From Pelagibius sp. (GTDB lineage Bacteria; Pseudomonadota; Alphaproteobacteria; Kiloniellales; Kiloniellaceae): a DNA stretch of 64,000 bases. The stretch spans positions 1 to 64,000 of the forward strand of contig JANQMC010000012.1 in the NCBI GenBank assembly GCA_028280305.1. The letters run 5' to 3'. The translations under genes and the position numbers were made by a program. Shown piece by piece: positions 52,074 through 62,125 of this stretch. The notes beneath the pieces were generated by a model that saw nothing but the letters and a program-made list of their open reading frames with translations, was not told where the DNA came from and ran no database searches. Position 1 is the first letter of the stretch; each line of letters opens with the position of its first letter.

Positions 52074-52982
52074 ATGCACCCGGACTATGACGTACGCGAC
52101 AGACGTTTCAACGACTACCTGTTGGGCAACTGCAAGGTCGAGAAGCTCTACACCGGAACGCTCTGGGCGGAGGGGCCGGTTTACTTCTGCGACGGCGATT
52201 TCCTGCTGTGGAGCGACATTCCCAACAACCGCATCCTGAAGTGGACCCTGGGCGGCGGCGTAACCGAATTCCGCCGGCCCTCCGACTATTCCAACGGCCA
52301 TACCCGCGATCGGGAAGGGCGGCTGGTAAGTTGCGAACACGGTGCGCGGCGGGTTACCCGGACCGAATGGGACGGCAGCGTCACGGTGCTGGCCGACAAC
52401 TATCAGGGCAAGCGTCTGAATTCTCCCAACGACGTGGTGGTGAAATCCGACGGCACTGTCTGGTTCACAGATCCGCCCTACGGCATCCTTTCGGACTACG
52501 AGGGCTACAAGGCCGACAGCGAGATCGGGGCCAATCATGTCTACTGTCTCGATCCCAAGTCCGGCGAATTACGGATCGCCTCCGACGATTTCGACAAGCC
52601 CAACGGCCTGGCTTTCTCACCGGACGAGAAGATCCTCTATATCGCCGACACCGGGGCTTCCCACGATCCCGACGGGCCGCGTCATATCCGCGCCATGCAG
52701 GTCGGCGCCGACAACAGCCTTTCCGGCGGCGAGGTCTTTGCCGTCTGCGACAACGGCCTGTTCGACGGCTTCCGTCTGGACGAGGACGGCAACATCTGGT
52801 CCAGCGCCGGGGACGGCGTCCATTGCTTCTCACCCCAGGGCGAACTGCTGGGCAAGATCCGCGTGCCGGAGAAGGTCTCCAACGTCACCTTTGGGACCCG
52901 CAAGAAGAACACCCTCTTCATCACGGCCACGACCTCGCTTTACGCCGTCACCTTGAACCGCAAGGGGGTTCAGTGGCCCTAA
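52074..52982 (+). CDS. SMP-30/gluconolactonase-family lactonase
   Basis: 302 residues from the ATG at 52074, preceded by GGGAGGAGG; a longer frame from 51933 has no such site. Six-bladed propeller with metal ligands in LWAEGPVYF (Glu), LNSPNDVVVKSDGTVWFTDPPYG (Asn) and KPNGLAFSPDEKILYIADTG (Asn, Asp). It hydrolyses aldonolactones. It precedes a sugar ABC importer, an aldose dehydrogenase-like AKR and a second lactonase type, so it belongs to an oxidative sugar route. Confidence 0.88.
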   Translation: MHPDYDVRDRRFNDYLLGNCKVEKLYTGTLWAEGPVYFCDGDFLLWSDIPNNRILKWTLGGGVTEFRRPSDYSNGHTRDREGRLVSCEHGARRVTRTEWDGSVTVLADNYQGKRLNSPNDVVVKSDGTVWFTDPPYGILSDYEGYKADSEIGANHVYCLDPKSGELRIASDDFDKPNGLAFSPDEKILYIADTGASHDPDGPRHIRAMQVGADNSLSGGEVFAVCDNGLFDGFRLDEDGNIWSSAGDGVHCFSPQGELLGKIRVPEKVSNVTFGTRKKNTLFITATTSLYAVTLNRKGVQWP

Positions 52983-53177
52983 TGCGGCCATCTGATCATC
53001 CTCGGGCCCTCGGTTAGTCAGCATTTCCCTGGCGCATGAGCCTTGTTTGCACCTGCAGCATAGCTCGGAGGTTGAGATGAGATGCGGCCTGCAATAGGCT
53101 GATCCGCAACAAAGATTGAAGAACGGCAGAGGGCGGGTGCTTTTTCGAGGCCCCCCGAGCAGGAGGGGAGCCCGGGT

Positions 53178-54047
53178 TTGCGCGAGCCGATCAAGTACCT
53201 TTTCATTTGGCCTGCATTTCTGGTGGTGCTCCTGATCGGGCTGTTTCCGCTGATTTATTCGCTGACGGTCAGTTTTCAGAGTGCGCGGTTGGTGCCGCCG
53301 CGCCCGCCGCGTTTCATCGGCTTCGACAACTATGCCGCGCTCTTGGGCGAAGAACGTTTCTGGCAGGTGATCACCACGACCTCCGGAATCGTCTTCTCCT
53401 CGGTCCTGGTGCAATACGTGATCGGCTTTGCCGTTGCCCTGGCGCTGTTCAGCAGAGTCCCTGGAGAGCGGCTGTTTCGAGTCGTCTTCCTGTTCCCGAT
53501 GCTGATGGCGCCGATCGCCGTGGCCTTGGTCGGGCGCATGCTGTTTCACTCTACGGTCGGACCGGTGAATCACTTTTTCACCGTGCTCGGCCTGCCGAAT
53601 CTCCCATTTCTGACGGATGCCAACTGGGCGCTGGGCACCATTGTGACAGTGGAGGTCTGGCAGTGGACACCCTTTGTTATCCTGCTGATGCTGGCCGGGT
53701 TGCAGAGCCTGCCGCGGGATGTCTATGAGGCTGCCTCGCTGGAAAATGCGACGCCCTGGCAGCAGTTCTGGGGGATCACCTTTCCCATGCTGTTGCCGAT
53801 TTCGGCGGCGGTGGTCTTCATCCGTATCATCGAGAGTTTCAAGATCATCGATACCGTCTTCGTGCTGACCGGCGGCGGTCCCGGCATTTCGACCGAAACC
53901 CTGACGCTCTACGCCTATCAGGAGGGTTTCAAGAAGTTCAACCTCGGCTACACCTCGGCGCTGTCGTTCCTGTTCCTGATCGTCGTCATCGTCATCGGTG
54001 TTGTCTATCTGGCGGTGCTGCGCCCGCATCTGGAGAAGCGGGCATGA
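53178..54047 (+). CDS. Sugar ABC importer permease 1 (MalF-like)
   Basis: 289 residues from the TTG at 53178, with AGGAGGGGAG eight bases upstream. Six TM helices, and the EAA loop YEAASLENATPWQQFWGITFPMLLP for ATPase contact. Paired with the permease starting at 54044 (ATGA overlap). It belongs to the CUT1 family, typical substrates being oligosaccharides, polyols or sugar derivatives. The 195 bases before it contain no gene I can support. Confidence 0.9.
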   Translation: MREPIKYLFIWPAFLVVLLIGLFPLIYSLTVSFQSARLVPPRPPRFIGFDNYAALLGEERFWQVITTTSGIVFSSVLVQYVIGFAVALALFSRVPGERLFRVVFLFPMLMAPIAVALVGRMLFHSTVGPVNHFFTVLGLPNLPFLTDANWALGTIVTVEVWQWTPFVILLMLAGLQSLPRDVYEAASLENATPWQQFWGITFPMLLPISAAVVFIRIIESFKIIDTVFVLTGGGPGISTETLTLYAYQEGFKKFNLGYTSALSFLFLIVVIVIGVVYLAVLRPHLEKRA

Positions 54048-55051
54048 TGAAGCGTCCCCTGGTGTTTGGTCTCTGCCTGTTCTGGGCCCTGGTGACCCTG
54101 TTTCCGCTGTACTGGACCTTTGTCACCTCGCTTAAGCCGCCGACGGCGGTGAACGGTGGGCCGACCTATATTCCCTACGTCGACTTCATGCCGACCCTGC
54201 AGGCCTACATCGACGCCTTTTCGGGAATCCGGGGCGATTTCATCAATCCCTTCATTAACTCAGCCCTGATTGCCGTCTCGGCAACGGCGCTGTCGGTCAC
54301 CTTCGGCACCATGGCTGCCTATGCGTTGGTGCGGTTTGAGTTCCGGATCAGGCTGGGGTCCGGGCTGATCTTCGCGGCGGTGGCAATCGGCGGCTTCCTG
54401 CTGTTCAACGAAACCTTCGGATTTTCCAGGGCGCAGGCCATGGGCTTGGCCTTCCTGGCGGCCTTGCCCGCTTGTCTGATCGCTAACCGCCTGCCACTGC
54501 CCGGACCGGTTCTGGGCAACAAGGACGTGCTCTTCTGGTTTGTCTCCCAGCGCATGTTCCCGCCCATCGTCACGGCCTTTGCCCTGTTCCTGCTCTATTC
54601 GGAGATCGGCAAGGAAGGTTTCAAGCTGCTCGACAGTTATCTGGGCATGGTACTCTGCTACACGGCCTTTTCGATCCCCATCGTGGTTTGGCTGATGCGC
54701 GACTTCCTGGCGACCCTGCCGGTGGAGATCGAGGAGGCGGCCCTCGTCGACGACGTGCCGCGCATGCGGATTTTCTTTGAAATCGTGGTGCCCATGGCGC
54801 GGCCCGGCCTGATCGCGACCTCGCTGATCACGCTGGCCTTCATTTGGAACGAATTTCTGTTCTCCCTGCTGCTCACCACCTCCAACTGGCAGACCTTGCC
54901 GATTTTGCTGGCGGGGCAAAACTCGTATCGTGGTGACGAATGGTGGGCGATTTCTGTGGCCGCGATGTTTGGAATCGCGCCGATGATTGTCGTGGCGATG
55001 CTGCTTGCTAAGCTGATGCGCTCGGGCCTGACCCTCGGCGGGATCCGTTGA
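54044..55051 (+). CDS. Sugar ABC importer permease 2 (MalG-like) with two-helix insertion
   Basis: 335 residues, about 50 longer than ordinary MalG-type permeases. The normal core is recognisable: TFGTMAAYALVRFEFR, then QRMFPPIVTAFALFLLYSEIG, and the EAA loop IEEAALVDDVPRMRIFFEIVVPMARPGL. Between them, residues 103-160 form an added segment containing two hydrophobic helices (GLIFAAVAIGGFLLF and AMGLAFLAALPACLI). It is in frame and rich in small residues, so it looks evolved, not a sequencing error. The ATGA overlap with permease 1 suggests coupled synthesis. Confidence 0.88.
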   Translation: MMKRPLVFGLCLFWALVTLFPLYWTFVTSLKPPTAVNGGPTYIPYVDFMPTLQAYIDAFSGIRGDFINPFINSALIAVSATALSVTFGTMAAYALVRFEFRIRLGSGLIFAAVAIGGFLLFNETFGFSRAQAMGLAFLAALPACLIANRLPLPGPVLGNKDVLFWFVSQRMFPPIVTAFALFLLYSEIGKEGFKLLDSYLGMVLCYTAFSIPIVVWLMRDFLATLPVEIEEAALVDDVPRMRIFFEIVVPMARPGLIATSLITLAFIWNEFLFSLLLTTSNWQTLPILLAGQNSYRGDEWWAISVAAMFGIAPMIVVAMLLAKLMRSGLTLGGIR

Positions 55052-55164
55052 GCGGTGCGACAGGAGTACAAAAAAGGATAAGACAAAGGGAAGGTAGAGA
55101 GAATTAAAGCCGCCGATGCGGCGCGATTAAAGGACAACAAGCAAGAAAAGAGGGAGAAACGCCA

Positions 55165-56619
55165 ATGAGAAAATATCTTTGTGCAACGGCAAGCGGGTTG
55201 ACGGTGGCCCTTGGCCTGTCCGGGGCGGCGCTTGCCTGCTCGCCGGACTTTACCGGGGTTACCCTGAAGGTCGGCTCGCAGACAGGCCCCTTCATTGCTT
55301 CGGCGATGCAGGCGGCGGGGGAGAGCTGGGAACAACAGACCTGCGGCAAGGTCGAAGTGGTGGAGTTTCCCTTCGGTGAACTCTATCCAAAGTACCTGAC
55401 CGCCATGGTTGCGGGGGAAGCCTCCTTCGACGTCATCACTTTCGCGCCGGCCTGGACGCCGGACTTCGCGCCTTATCTGTCGGAAATGCCGGAGAAGATC
55501 CGCGGCACGGCGGACTGGGACGACATCGCACCGGTCTATCGCGACCGCCTGATGGTCTGGAACGGCAAGCATCTGTCGCAGACCATCGACGGCGACCTTC
55601 ACACCCTGTCCTATCGCCTGGATCTGTTCAACGATCCGGAGGAACAGGCCGCCTTCAAGGCGAAGTACGGCTACGATCTGGCGGCGCCGGCGACCTGGGA
55701 TCAGTACTACGATATCGCCGAGTTCTTCACCCGGCCGGATGAGAATCTCTGGGGCACGGCGGAGGCCTTCCGCCGCGGCGGCCAGCAGTTCTGGTTCTTC
55801 TTTACCCACGCGGCCAGCTACACCAACAATCCGAACAACCCGGGCAGCATGTTCTTCGACCCGGAGACCATGGACGCGCAGGTGAACAACGAAGGTTGGC
55901 AGAAGGCTCTGGAGGATTACATCCGCTCTGTGGGCTTTGCGCCGCCGGGGGCTTTGAATTTCTCTTCCGGCGACATCCGCACCGCTTTTTCGGGCGGCCA
56001 GGTGGCGATGAACTTCGACTGGGGCGACACTGGTACGATCGCTTCTGACAAGGCCCAGAGCCAGGTGGCCGGTTCCGTCGGCTCGGCACTGACGCCGGGC
56101 TCGACACAGCTCTGGAACCATAAGACGAACGCCTGGGACAGCTTCGACGAGCCGGTTTACTCGCCCTTCATGGCCTATGGCGGCTGGCAGGCGGCGGTGC
56201 CGCAAGCAGCGAACAACGTCGATGCCTCCTGGCACTACGTTGAATGGGCCTCGAACCCCGACAATTCGGGTCAGGCGGCGGTTACCGGTGGGTCAGGCGT
56301 CAACCCCTATCGCTTCTCGCATTTCACCAATCTGGATCGCTGGCTGAAGACCTTCTCGGAGGAGGAGGCCAAGATGTATCTGGCGGCCCAGCGCGGCAGT
56401 CTGGAGGCGCCGAACATCGCGCTCGACATGCGTCTGCCGGGCTACTTCAGCTACACCGAGGTGCTGGAGATCGAGCTCTCCAAGGCCTTGGCAGGCCAGG
56501 TTTCGCCCAAAGAGGCGTTGGATACCATTGCTGAGGAATGGAACAAGCTGACCGACGAGTTCGGCCGCGAGGACCAGTTGGCCGCCTATCGTTCTTCGAT
56601 GGGTCTGCCGCCGCTTTAA
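55165..56619 (+). CDS. Sugar ABC importer substrate-binding protein
   Basis: 484 residues, Sec signal with cleavage near ALACS. SBP_bac_1 fold: VTLKVGSQTGPFIASAMQAAGESWEQQTCGKVEVVEFPFGELYPKYLTAMVAGEASFDVI, then a hinge region with SYRLDLFNDPEEQAAFKAKYGYDL. Large (484 versus about 420 typical), suiting a bulky or oligomeric ligand. The leader 55052-55164 is purine-rich with a short GCCGC/GCGGC hairpin (55109-55122), and a GAGGGAGA site precedes the ATG. A stem-loop follows at 56635-56666. Confidence 0.88.
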   Translation: MRKYLCATASGLTVALGLSGAALACSPDFTGVTLKVGSQTGPFIASAMQAAGESWEQQTCGKVEVVEFPFGELYPKYLTAMVAGEASFDVITFAPAWTPDFAPYLSEMPEKIRGTADWDDIAPVYRDRLMVWNGKHLSQTIDGDLHTLSYRLDLFNDPEEQAAFKAKYGYDLAAPATWDQYYDIAEFFTRPDENLWGTAEAFRRGGQQFWFFFTHAASYTNNPNNPGSMFFDPETMDAQVNNEGWQKALEDYIRSVGFAPPGALNFSSGDIRTAFSGGQVAMNFDWGDTGTIASDKAQSQVAGSVGSALTPGSTQLWNHKTNAWDSFDEPVYSPFMAYGGWQAAVPQAANNVDASWHYVEWASNPDNSGQAAVTGGSGVNPYRFSHFTNLDRWLKTFSEEEAKMYLAAQRGSLEAPNIALDMRLPGYFSYTEVLEIELSKALAGQVSPKEALDTIAEEWNKLTDEFGREDQLAAYRSSMGLPPL

Positions 56620-56634
56620 TCGGCTGAGATGACG

Positions 56635-56666
56635 AAGGGCTCCTGTCCTGCGGGGCGGGGGCCCTT
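56635..56666 (+). other. Stem-loop between binding-protein and ATPase genes
   Basis: Arms AAGGGCTCC (56635-56643) and GGGGCCCTT (56658-56666), one G-U pair, 14-base loop. A short T-run follows (TTT). It may partially terminate or protect the abundant binding-protein message. Confidence 0.55.
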
Positions 56667-56709
56667 TCGGTCCGTCTGATTTCAGTGTTTCAAGAGGACA
56701 GTTGAATAC

Positions 56710-57795
<1,086 letters not shown>

Positions 57796-57797
57796 AC

Positions 57798-58832
57798 ATG
57801 GCTGCCCTTCCGCAACGGCGTCTTGGAAAAACCGGCCTGCAGGTGACCGAAATCGGCTTCGGTACGGCGCCGCTCGGCAATCTCTATGAGAAAATCGACG
57901 ACGCGGTGGCGGCAAAGACCATCGAAGCGGCCTGGGATGCGGGGCTGCGGTTCGTCGATACGGCGCCTTTTTACGGCTACGGCCTGGCCGAACAGCGGGT
58001 CGGCGAGTTTTTCCGCAACCGGCCGCGTGACTCCTTCGTGCTCTCGACAAAGATCGGCCGTCTGATCAAGCCCCATGATCCGGGCGAGGAATGGCCCGGC
58101 GTTTTCAAAGGCGCTCTGCCCTTCAAACCGGTCTTCGACTACAGCTACGACGGCGTGATGCGCTCCTTCGAAGACTCGCTTCAACGCATGGGCCTTCACC
58201 GCATAGACGTGCTGCTGATCCACGATATCGATGAAGAGTCCATCGGGTCTGCAGAGGAAACGGCGGCGCATCGAAAAGCGCTCTTCGGCGGTGCCAAAGG
58301 CGGCGGCTATGCGGCCCTCGATGAGTTGCGGCGCAGCGGCGACGTTGCCGGGATCGGCGCGGGCCTGAACCTCTGGGAGGTGGCCGAGAGCCTGATCCAC
58401 GAGGGTGATTTCGACTGCTTCCTGCTCGCCGGGCGCTATACCCTGCTGGAACAGGAGGCACTGAACAGCTTCCTGCCGCTCTGCGCCGAAAAGGACATCG
58501 GGATCTTCCTCGGCGGCCCCTACAACAGTGGAATCCTCGCCACCGGACCGATCCCCGGCGCGATGTACAACTACGAGCCGGCCTCGGAAGACGTTCTGCA
58601 AAAGGTTCGGCAGATAGAGGCGGTCTGCCGCGCCCACGATGTGCCGCTGGCCTCCGCCGCCCTGCGGTTTCCCCTTGGCCACCCTTCGGTTGCGGCCATT
58701 ATTCCCGGCGCGCGCAACGGCGATGAGATCGCGCGAAACCTCGCGACCTTCGATCATCCGATCCCCGCGGCGCTATGGACCGACCTGAAGGGCGAGGGGC
58801 TGCTGCGCCAAGAGGCGCCGCTGCCCCAGTAG
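57798..58832 (+). CDS. Aldo/keto reductase, probable aldose (L-fucose-type) dehydrogenase
   Basis: 344 residues, start two bases after the ATPase stop. AKR tetrad visible: Asp and Tyr in FVDTAPFYGYGLAEQRVG, Lys in LSTKIGRL, His in DVLLIHDID. It is related to D-threo-aldose 1-dehydrogenase/L-fucose dehydrogenase of Pseudomonas and pyridoxal 4-dehydrogenase (family judgement). With an adjacent fuconolactonase-like hydrolase, oxidation of a deoxy- or pentose-type aldose to its lactone is likely. The exact sugar is unknown. Confidence 0.85.
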   Translation: MAALPQRRLGKTGLQVTEIGFGTAPLGNLYEKIDDAVAAKTIEAAWDAGLRFVDTAPFYGYGLAEQRVGEFFRNRPRDSFVLSTKIGRLIKPHDPGEEWPGVFKGALPFKPVFDYSYDGVMRSFEDSLQRMGLHRIDVLLIHDIDEESIGSAEETAAHRKALFGGAKGGGYAALDELRRSGDVAGIGAGLNLWEVAESLIHEGDFDCFLLAGRYTLLEQEALNSFLPLCAEKDIGIFLGGPYNSGILATGPIPGAMYNYEPASEDVLQKVRQIEAVCRAHDVPLASAALRFPLGHPSVAAIIPGARNGDEIARNLATFDHPIPAALWTDLKGEGLLRQEAPLPQ

Positions 58833-58868
58833 ATCGATGGCAGTAGATCGATGGCAGTAGATCCATGA
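58827..58868 (+). repeat. Tandem 14-bp repeat (about three units) at a gene junction
   Basis: CAGTAGATCGATGG at 58827-58840 and 58841-58854, then CAGTAGATCCATGA at 58855-58868. The dehydrogenase stop lies in the first unit and the hydrolase ATG in the third. Since 14 is not a multiple of three, unit number changes the spacing, not the frame of either gene. Confidence 0.8.
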
Positions 58869-59704
58869 TCGTCGACAGTCACGTTCACTTCTGGCAACTC
58901 GCACGGGGCGACTATGACTGGATGATGGGCCCAGGCACCGAAGGCCTGGCGCCGATCAAACGCGATTTCGGCGTGGAGGATCTGCGTCCGCACATCCGTG
59001 CCGCAGGGGTCGGCAAGGTCTTGTTGGTGCAGGCGGCGGCTACGGTCGTTGAAAGCGAGTTCCTGCTGCGTCAGGCCGATGCCTGTCCCGAAGTGGCCGG
59101 GGTTGTCGGCTGGGTCGCCATGGACGCGCCCGATGGCGTCACCAGCATGGAAAAACTGGCCGTACATAGGGCCTTTAAGGGCGTGCGCCCCATGATCCAT
59201 GACATTCCGGATGTTGACTGGATGCTGGGTCGGGCACTGGACGATGCCTTTGCGGCGCTTGCCAGGCTCGATCTGACCTTCGATTGCTTGGTGCGCCCGG
59301 TTCATCTGCCCAATCTGCTGGCCTTGTTGCAGCGCCATCCGGATATGCGTGCCGTTATCTGCCATGGCGCCAAGCCGGAAATCGCGGCCGGCGGCTTCGC
59401 GCGCTGGGCGGAAGACATGGCTTTGCTGGCGCGGGAAACCAACGCCTTTTGCAAGCTCTCCGGCCTGATTACGGAGGCGGGACCGGGTTGGTCCGTGGAG
59501 GGATTGAGGCCCTATGTCGATCATTTGCTGGCGGTCTTTGGCGCCCGTCGGCTGATCTGGGGCAGCGATTGGCCGGTTCTGACCTTGACGGCGGACTACG
59601 GCGAATGGTGGGCGGCGATCGGGCGCTTGTTGACGGACCTGGCGCCCGCTGAAAGAGCGCAGGTCCTCGGCGGCAATGCCGTGAGCGCCTATCGGCTGAC
59701 CTGA
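58865..59704 (+). CDS. Amidohydrolase-family lactonase (fuconolactonase-like)
   Basis: 279 residues, beta/alpha barrel. N-terminal metal site VDSHVHFW, central VLLVQAAATVVESEFLLRQAD and VGWVAMDAP, C-terminal LIWGSDWPVL with the catalytic Asp. This matches COG3618 L-fuconolactone hydrolases, which open the lactone produced by an L-fucose dehydrogenase. It begins 32 bases after the dehydrogenase, across a tandem repeat. Two lactonase types (this and the SMP-30 protein) in one locus suggest more than one lactone. Confidence 0.85.
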   Translation: MIVDSHVHFWQLARGDYDWMMGPGTEGLAPIKRDFGVEDLRPHIRAAGVGKVLLVQAAATVVESEFLLRQADACPEVAGVVGWVAMDAPDGVTSMEKLAVHRAFKGVRPMIHDIPDVDWMLGRALDDAFAALARLDLTFDCLVRPVHLPNLLALLQRHPDMRAVICHGAKPEIAAGGFARWAEDMALLARETNAFCKLSGLITEAGPGWSVEGLRPYVDHLLAVFGARRLIWGSDWPVLTLTADYGEWWAAIGRLLTDLAPAERAQVLGGNAVSAYRLT

Positions 59705-59795
59705 TCGCGGTATTGTGCACTGCATTGGCTGTTCAAGCCGCCGCCGCTTCGCTACCATCGCCGTATCGCAACGAATACAGGAACTTGCTGTCAGG

Positions 59796-60500
59796 ATGAC
59801 CCGATTGGCTGTGCTTTCCAAAGTCTCGTTCTACGCCGCCGCGTTCACACTCGTCAGTTTCCTTGGTTCCCAGGCAGCGGAAGCCGCCTGCAACACCTCG
59901 CCGGGCGTTGGGGTAGATTGGACCAAGTGCGAGAAACGCCGGTTGAACCTCAGCGGTCAGGACCTTAGTCGAGGCGTCTTTCTCAACACCGACTTCGGAC
60001 GCACCGACCTCAAAGACGCCAGGTTCGTCAATGCGGATCTCAGTATGGCGGACTTCGCCAAGGCCCGGCTGGCGGGCGCGGACCTGAGCGGCGCCAAGAT
60101 GGTGAAGACCCAGGGCGACCGGGCGGACTTTACCCAAGCCAAGCTGGTCGGTGTCGACATGACCAAGGCGGAAATGTCGCGCACGAACTTCAGCGGCGCC
60201 GACTTCACGGATGCGGTCATGATCAAGGCCGAACTGGGCCGCGCTTCTTTGGTCGATGCCAAACTCGACAGGGTTGACTTATCGCGGGCCGAAATCGCGC
60301 GGGCGATCTTCAAGGGCGCCAGCCTCACCGACAGCAATTTCGAGGACGCCTACACCTATCTCACCCGCTTCGAGGGCGCCGATCTCTCTCAAGCCAAAGG
60401 TCTGGAGCAGTTTCAACTCGACGTCTCCTGCGGAGACGACGATACCGTCTTGCCGGAGGGTATGGAGCGCCCGGCCCATTGGCCCTGTGCCGAGGAATGA
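59796..60500 (+). CDS. Secreted pentapeptide-repeat protein
   Basis: 234 residues from the ATG at 59796; an upstream in-frame ATG at 59715 lies within the previous gene's end and would spoil the signal peptide. The signal (VSFYAAAFTLVSFLGSQAAEA) is followed by about fifteen A(D/N)LxX-type pentapeptides (for example LSGQDLSRGVFLNTDF, ADLSMADFAKARLAGADLSGAKM), forming a right-handed quadrilateral beta helix. Export argues against the DNA-mimic/gyrase role of cytoplasmic members. It overlaps the next lipoprotein gene by four bases (ATGA). Confidence 0.8.
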   Translation: MTRLAVLSKVSFYAAAFTLVSFLGSQAAEAACNTSPGVGVDWTKCEKRRLNLSGQDLSRGVFLNTDFGRTDLKDARFVNADLSMADFAKARLAGADLSGAKMVKTQGDRADFTQAKLVGVDMTKAEMSRTNFSGADFTDAVMIKAELGRASLVDAKLDRVDLSRAEIARAIFKGASLTDSNFEDAYTYLTRFEGADLSQAKGLEQFQLDVSCGDDDTVLPEGMERPAHWPCAEE

Positions 60501-62125
60501 TGCGCAAGGCCATCGCGTTCCTTGGGCTCGGGCTGATGCTCGGCAGTTGTGCTGCCGTCCCAAGTGAACCCTTTGACCGGCAGGGCCTGTCGGTCCCTTT
60601 GCCGAAGTTCGCTGATGAAACAGCCGGCAGCGGTCTGATCCAGACCTACAGCGGCGAACGCCGCTATGTCGTGGGCGGCGGTCTGGCCCACCTGGATTGC
60701 AACGCAGATGGGATGACCGATCTCTACCTCGCGGGCGGGGCGGCCCCGGCAAAGCTGTATCGCAACACCGGAACTGCCGGCGGTCCACTTGCGTTTGTGG
60801 CGCAAGACGACGCGGCCCTGGCGCTCGACGCAGTAACGGGCGCCTACGCCCTGGATATCGACGGTGACGGCCTGCAGGACCTGGCGGTCCTGCGGTTCGG
60901 TGAGAACGTCCTGTTTCGCGGGCTCGGCGACTGCCGTTTTGAAAGGGCCAACGAGGCCTGGGGCTTCGACGGCGGTGCGGCCTGGACCACAGCCTTTGCT
61001 GCAATCTGGGAGGAGGGGGCGGACTGGCCGACCCTGGCCATCGGCAACTACATCGATCTTGATCAGCCGGGAGCGCCCTGGGGAACCTGCTTCGACAACC
61101 AGCTCCACAGGCCGGCAACAGGCGGCGGCTTTGCCGCTCCCCTGGCCTTGGCGCCCGGTCACTGTGCGCTTTCCATTCTTTTCACCGATTGGAACGGTGA
61201 CGGCCGGGCCGATCTGCGGGTCAGCAACGACAGGCAATACTATCGCGGCGGTGAGGAACAGCTCTGGCATGTACCGCCCGGTGCTCCGCCGCGCGCTTAT
61301 ACCCGGGAGGAGGGTTGGGCCCAGCTCCAGGTCTGGGGGATGGGCATTGCAAGCCACGACGTCACCGGGGACGGTTTGCCGGACTATTTCCTCACCTCAA
61401 TGGCCGACAACAAGCTGCGGACCCTGGACCCCGATGCCGCGGGACCGGCCTACAGCGATATCGCTTTCGGCCGGGGAGTGACGGCGCACCGGCCCTATCA
61501 GGGTGATCAGAGTAAGCCCTCCACCGCCTGGCATGCAGAATTCCAGGATGTGAACAACGACGGCCTAGCCGACCTCTTCGTCGCCAAAGGCAACGTCGAT
61601 GCCATGGCCGACTTTGCCATGGAGGATCCCAACAATCTGCTGCTGGGCCTGCCGGACGGCAGTTTCGTGGAGGCCGGGGGCTTGTCCGGCCTGGACAGCG
61701 GTGCCCGGGGGCGGGGGGCCGCGGTGGCGGACCTCAATGCTGACGGGCTCTTGGACGTGGTCGTTGTCAACCGCAACCAACCGGTACAGGTCTGGCGCAA
61801 TCTCGGCATCGACCGGTCCGGTGACAGTGGGTCCTGGCTGCGCGTGAAACCGCGGCAGCCCGGCGGCAATCGGGACGCGGTGGGCGCCTGGATTGAATTG
61901 CGCACACCCGAGGGTCTGCAGCGCCGGGAGGTTTTTGTCGGCGGCGGCCACGCCAGCGGCGGCATGGACTGGCAGCACTTCGGCCTCGGCGGTGCTCAGG
62001 AAGCCGAACTGCGGGTGCGTTGGCCCGGCGGTACCTGGGGTCCCTGGTTGGCGATGTCAGCAGGGACCTCCGTTGAGGTCAGCCGCGATGATTCCGGCGG
62101 GGACCGCGTCGCCGTCTCCGAGTGA
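60497..62125 (+). CDS. VCBS/FG-GAP repeat lipoprotein with ASPIC-UnbV domain (CRTAC1-like)
   Basis: 542 residues. The start is ATG 60497 (or 60500), overlapping the pentapeptide-repeat stop. Lipobox LGSC at about residues 15-18 anchors it to a membrane. FG-GAP/VCBS blades with calcium-type loops (DCNADGMTDLYLAGG, DIDGDGLQDLAVLR, DWNGDGRADLRVSND, DLNADGLLDVVVVN), then the C-terminal ASPIC/UnbV domain (about 440-540, GGGHASGGMDWQHFGLGGAQEAELRVRWPGG). Eukaryotic CRTAC1 and bacterial homologues are extracellular adhesion-type proteins; no enzyme activity is expected. Confidence 0.82.
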   Translation: MMRKAIAFLGLGLMLGSCAAVPSEPFDRQGLSVPLPKFADETAGSGLIQTYSGERRYVVGGGLAHLDCNADGMTDLYLAGGAAPAKLYRNTGTAGGPLAFVAQDDAALALDAVTGAYALDIDGDGLQDLAVLRFGENVLFRGLGDCRFERANEAWGFDGGAAWTTAFAAIWEEGADWPTLAIGNYIDLDQPGAPWGTCFDNQLHRPATGGGFAAPLALAPGHCALSILFTDWNGDGRADLRVSNDRQYYRGGEEQLWHVPPGAPPRAYTREEGWAQLQVWGMGIASHDVTGDGLPDYFLTSMADNKLRTLDPDAAGPAYSDIAFGRGVTAHRPYQGDQSKPSTAWHAEFQDVNNDGLADLFVAKGNVDAMADFAMEDPNNLLLGLPDGSFVEAGGLSGLDSGARGRGAAVADLNADGLLDVVVVNRNQPVQVWRNLGIDRSGDSGSWLRVKPRQPGGNRDAVGAWIELRTPEGLQRREVFVGGGHASGGMDWQHFGLGGAQEAELRVRWPGGTWGPWLAMSAGTSVEVSRDDSGGDRVAVSE

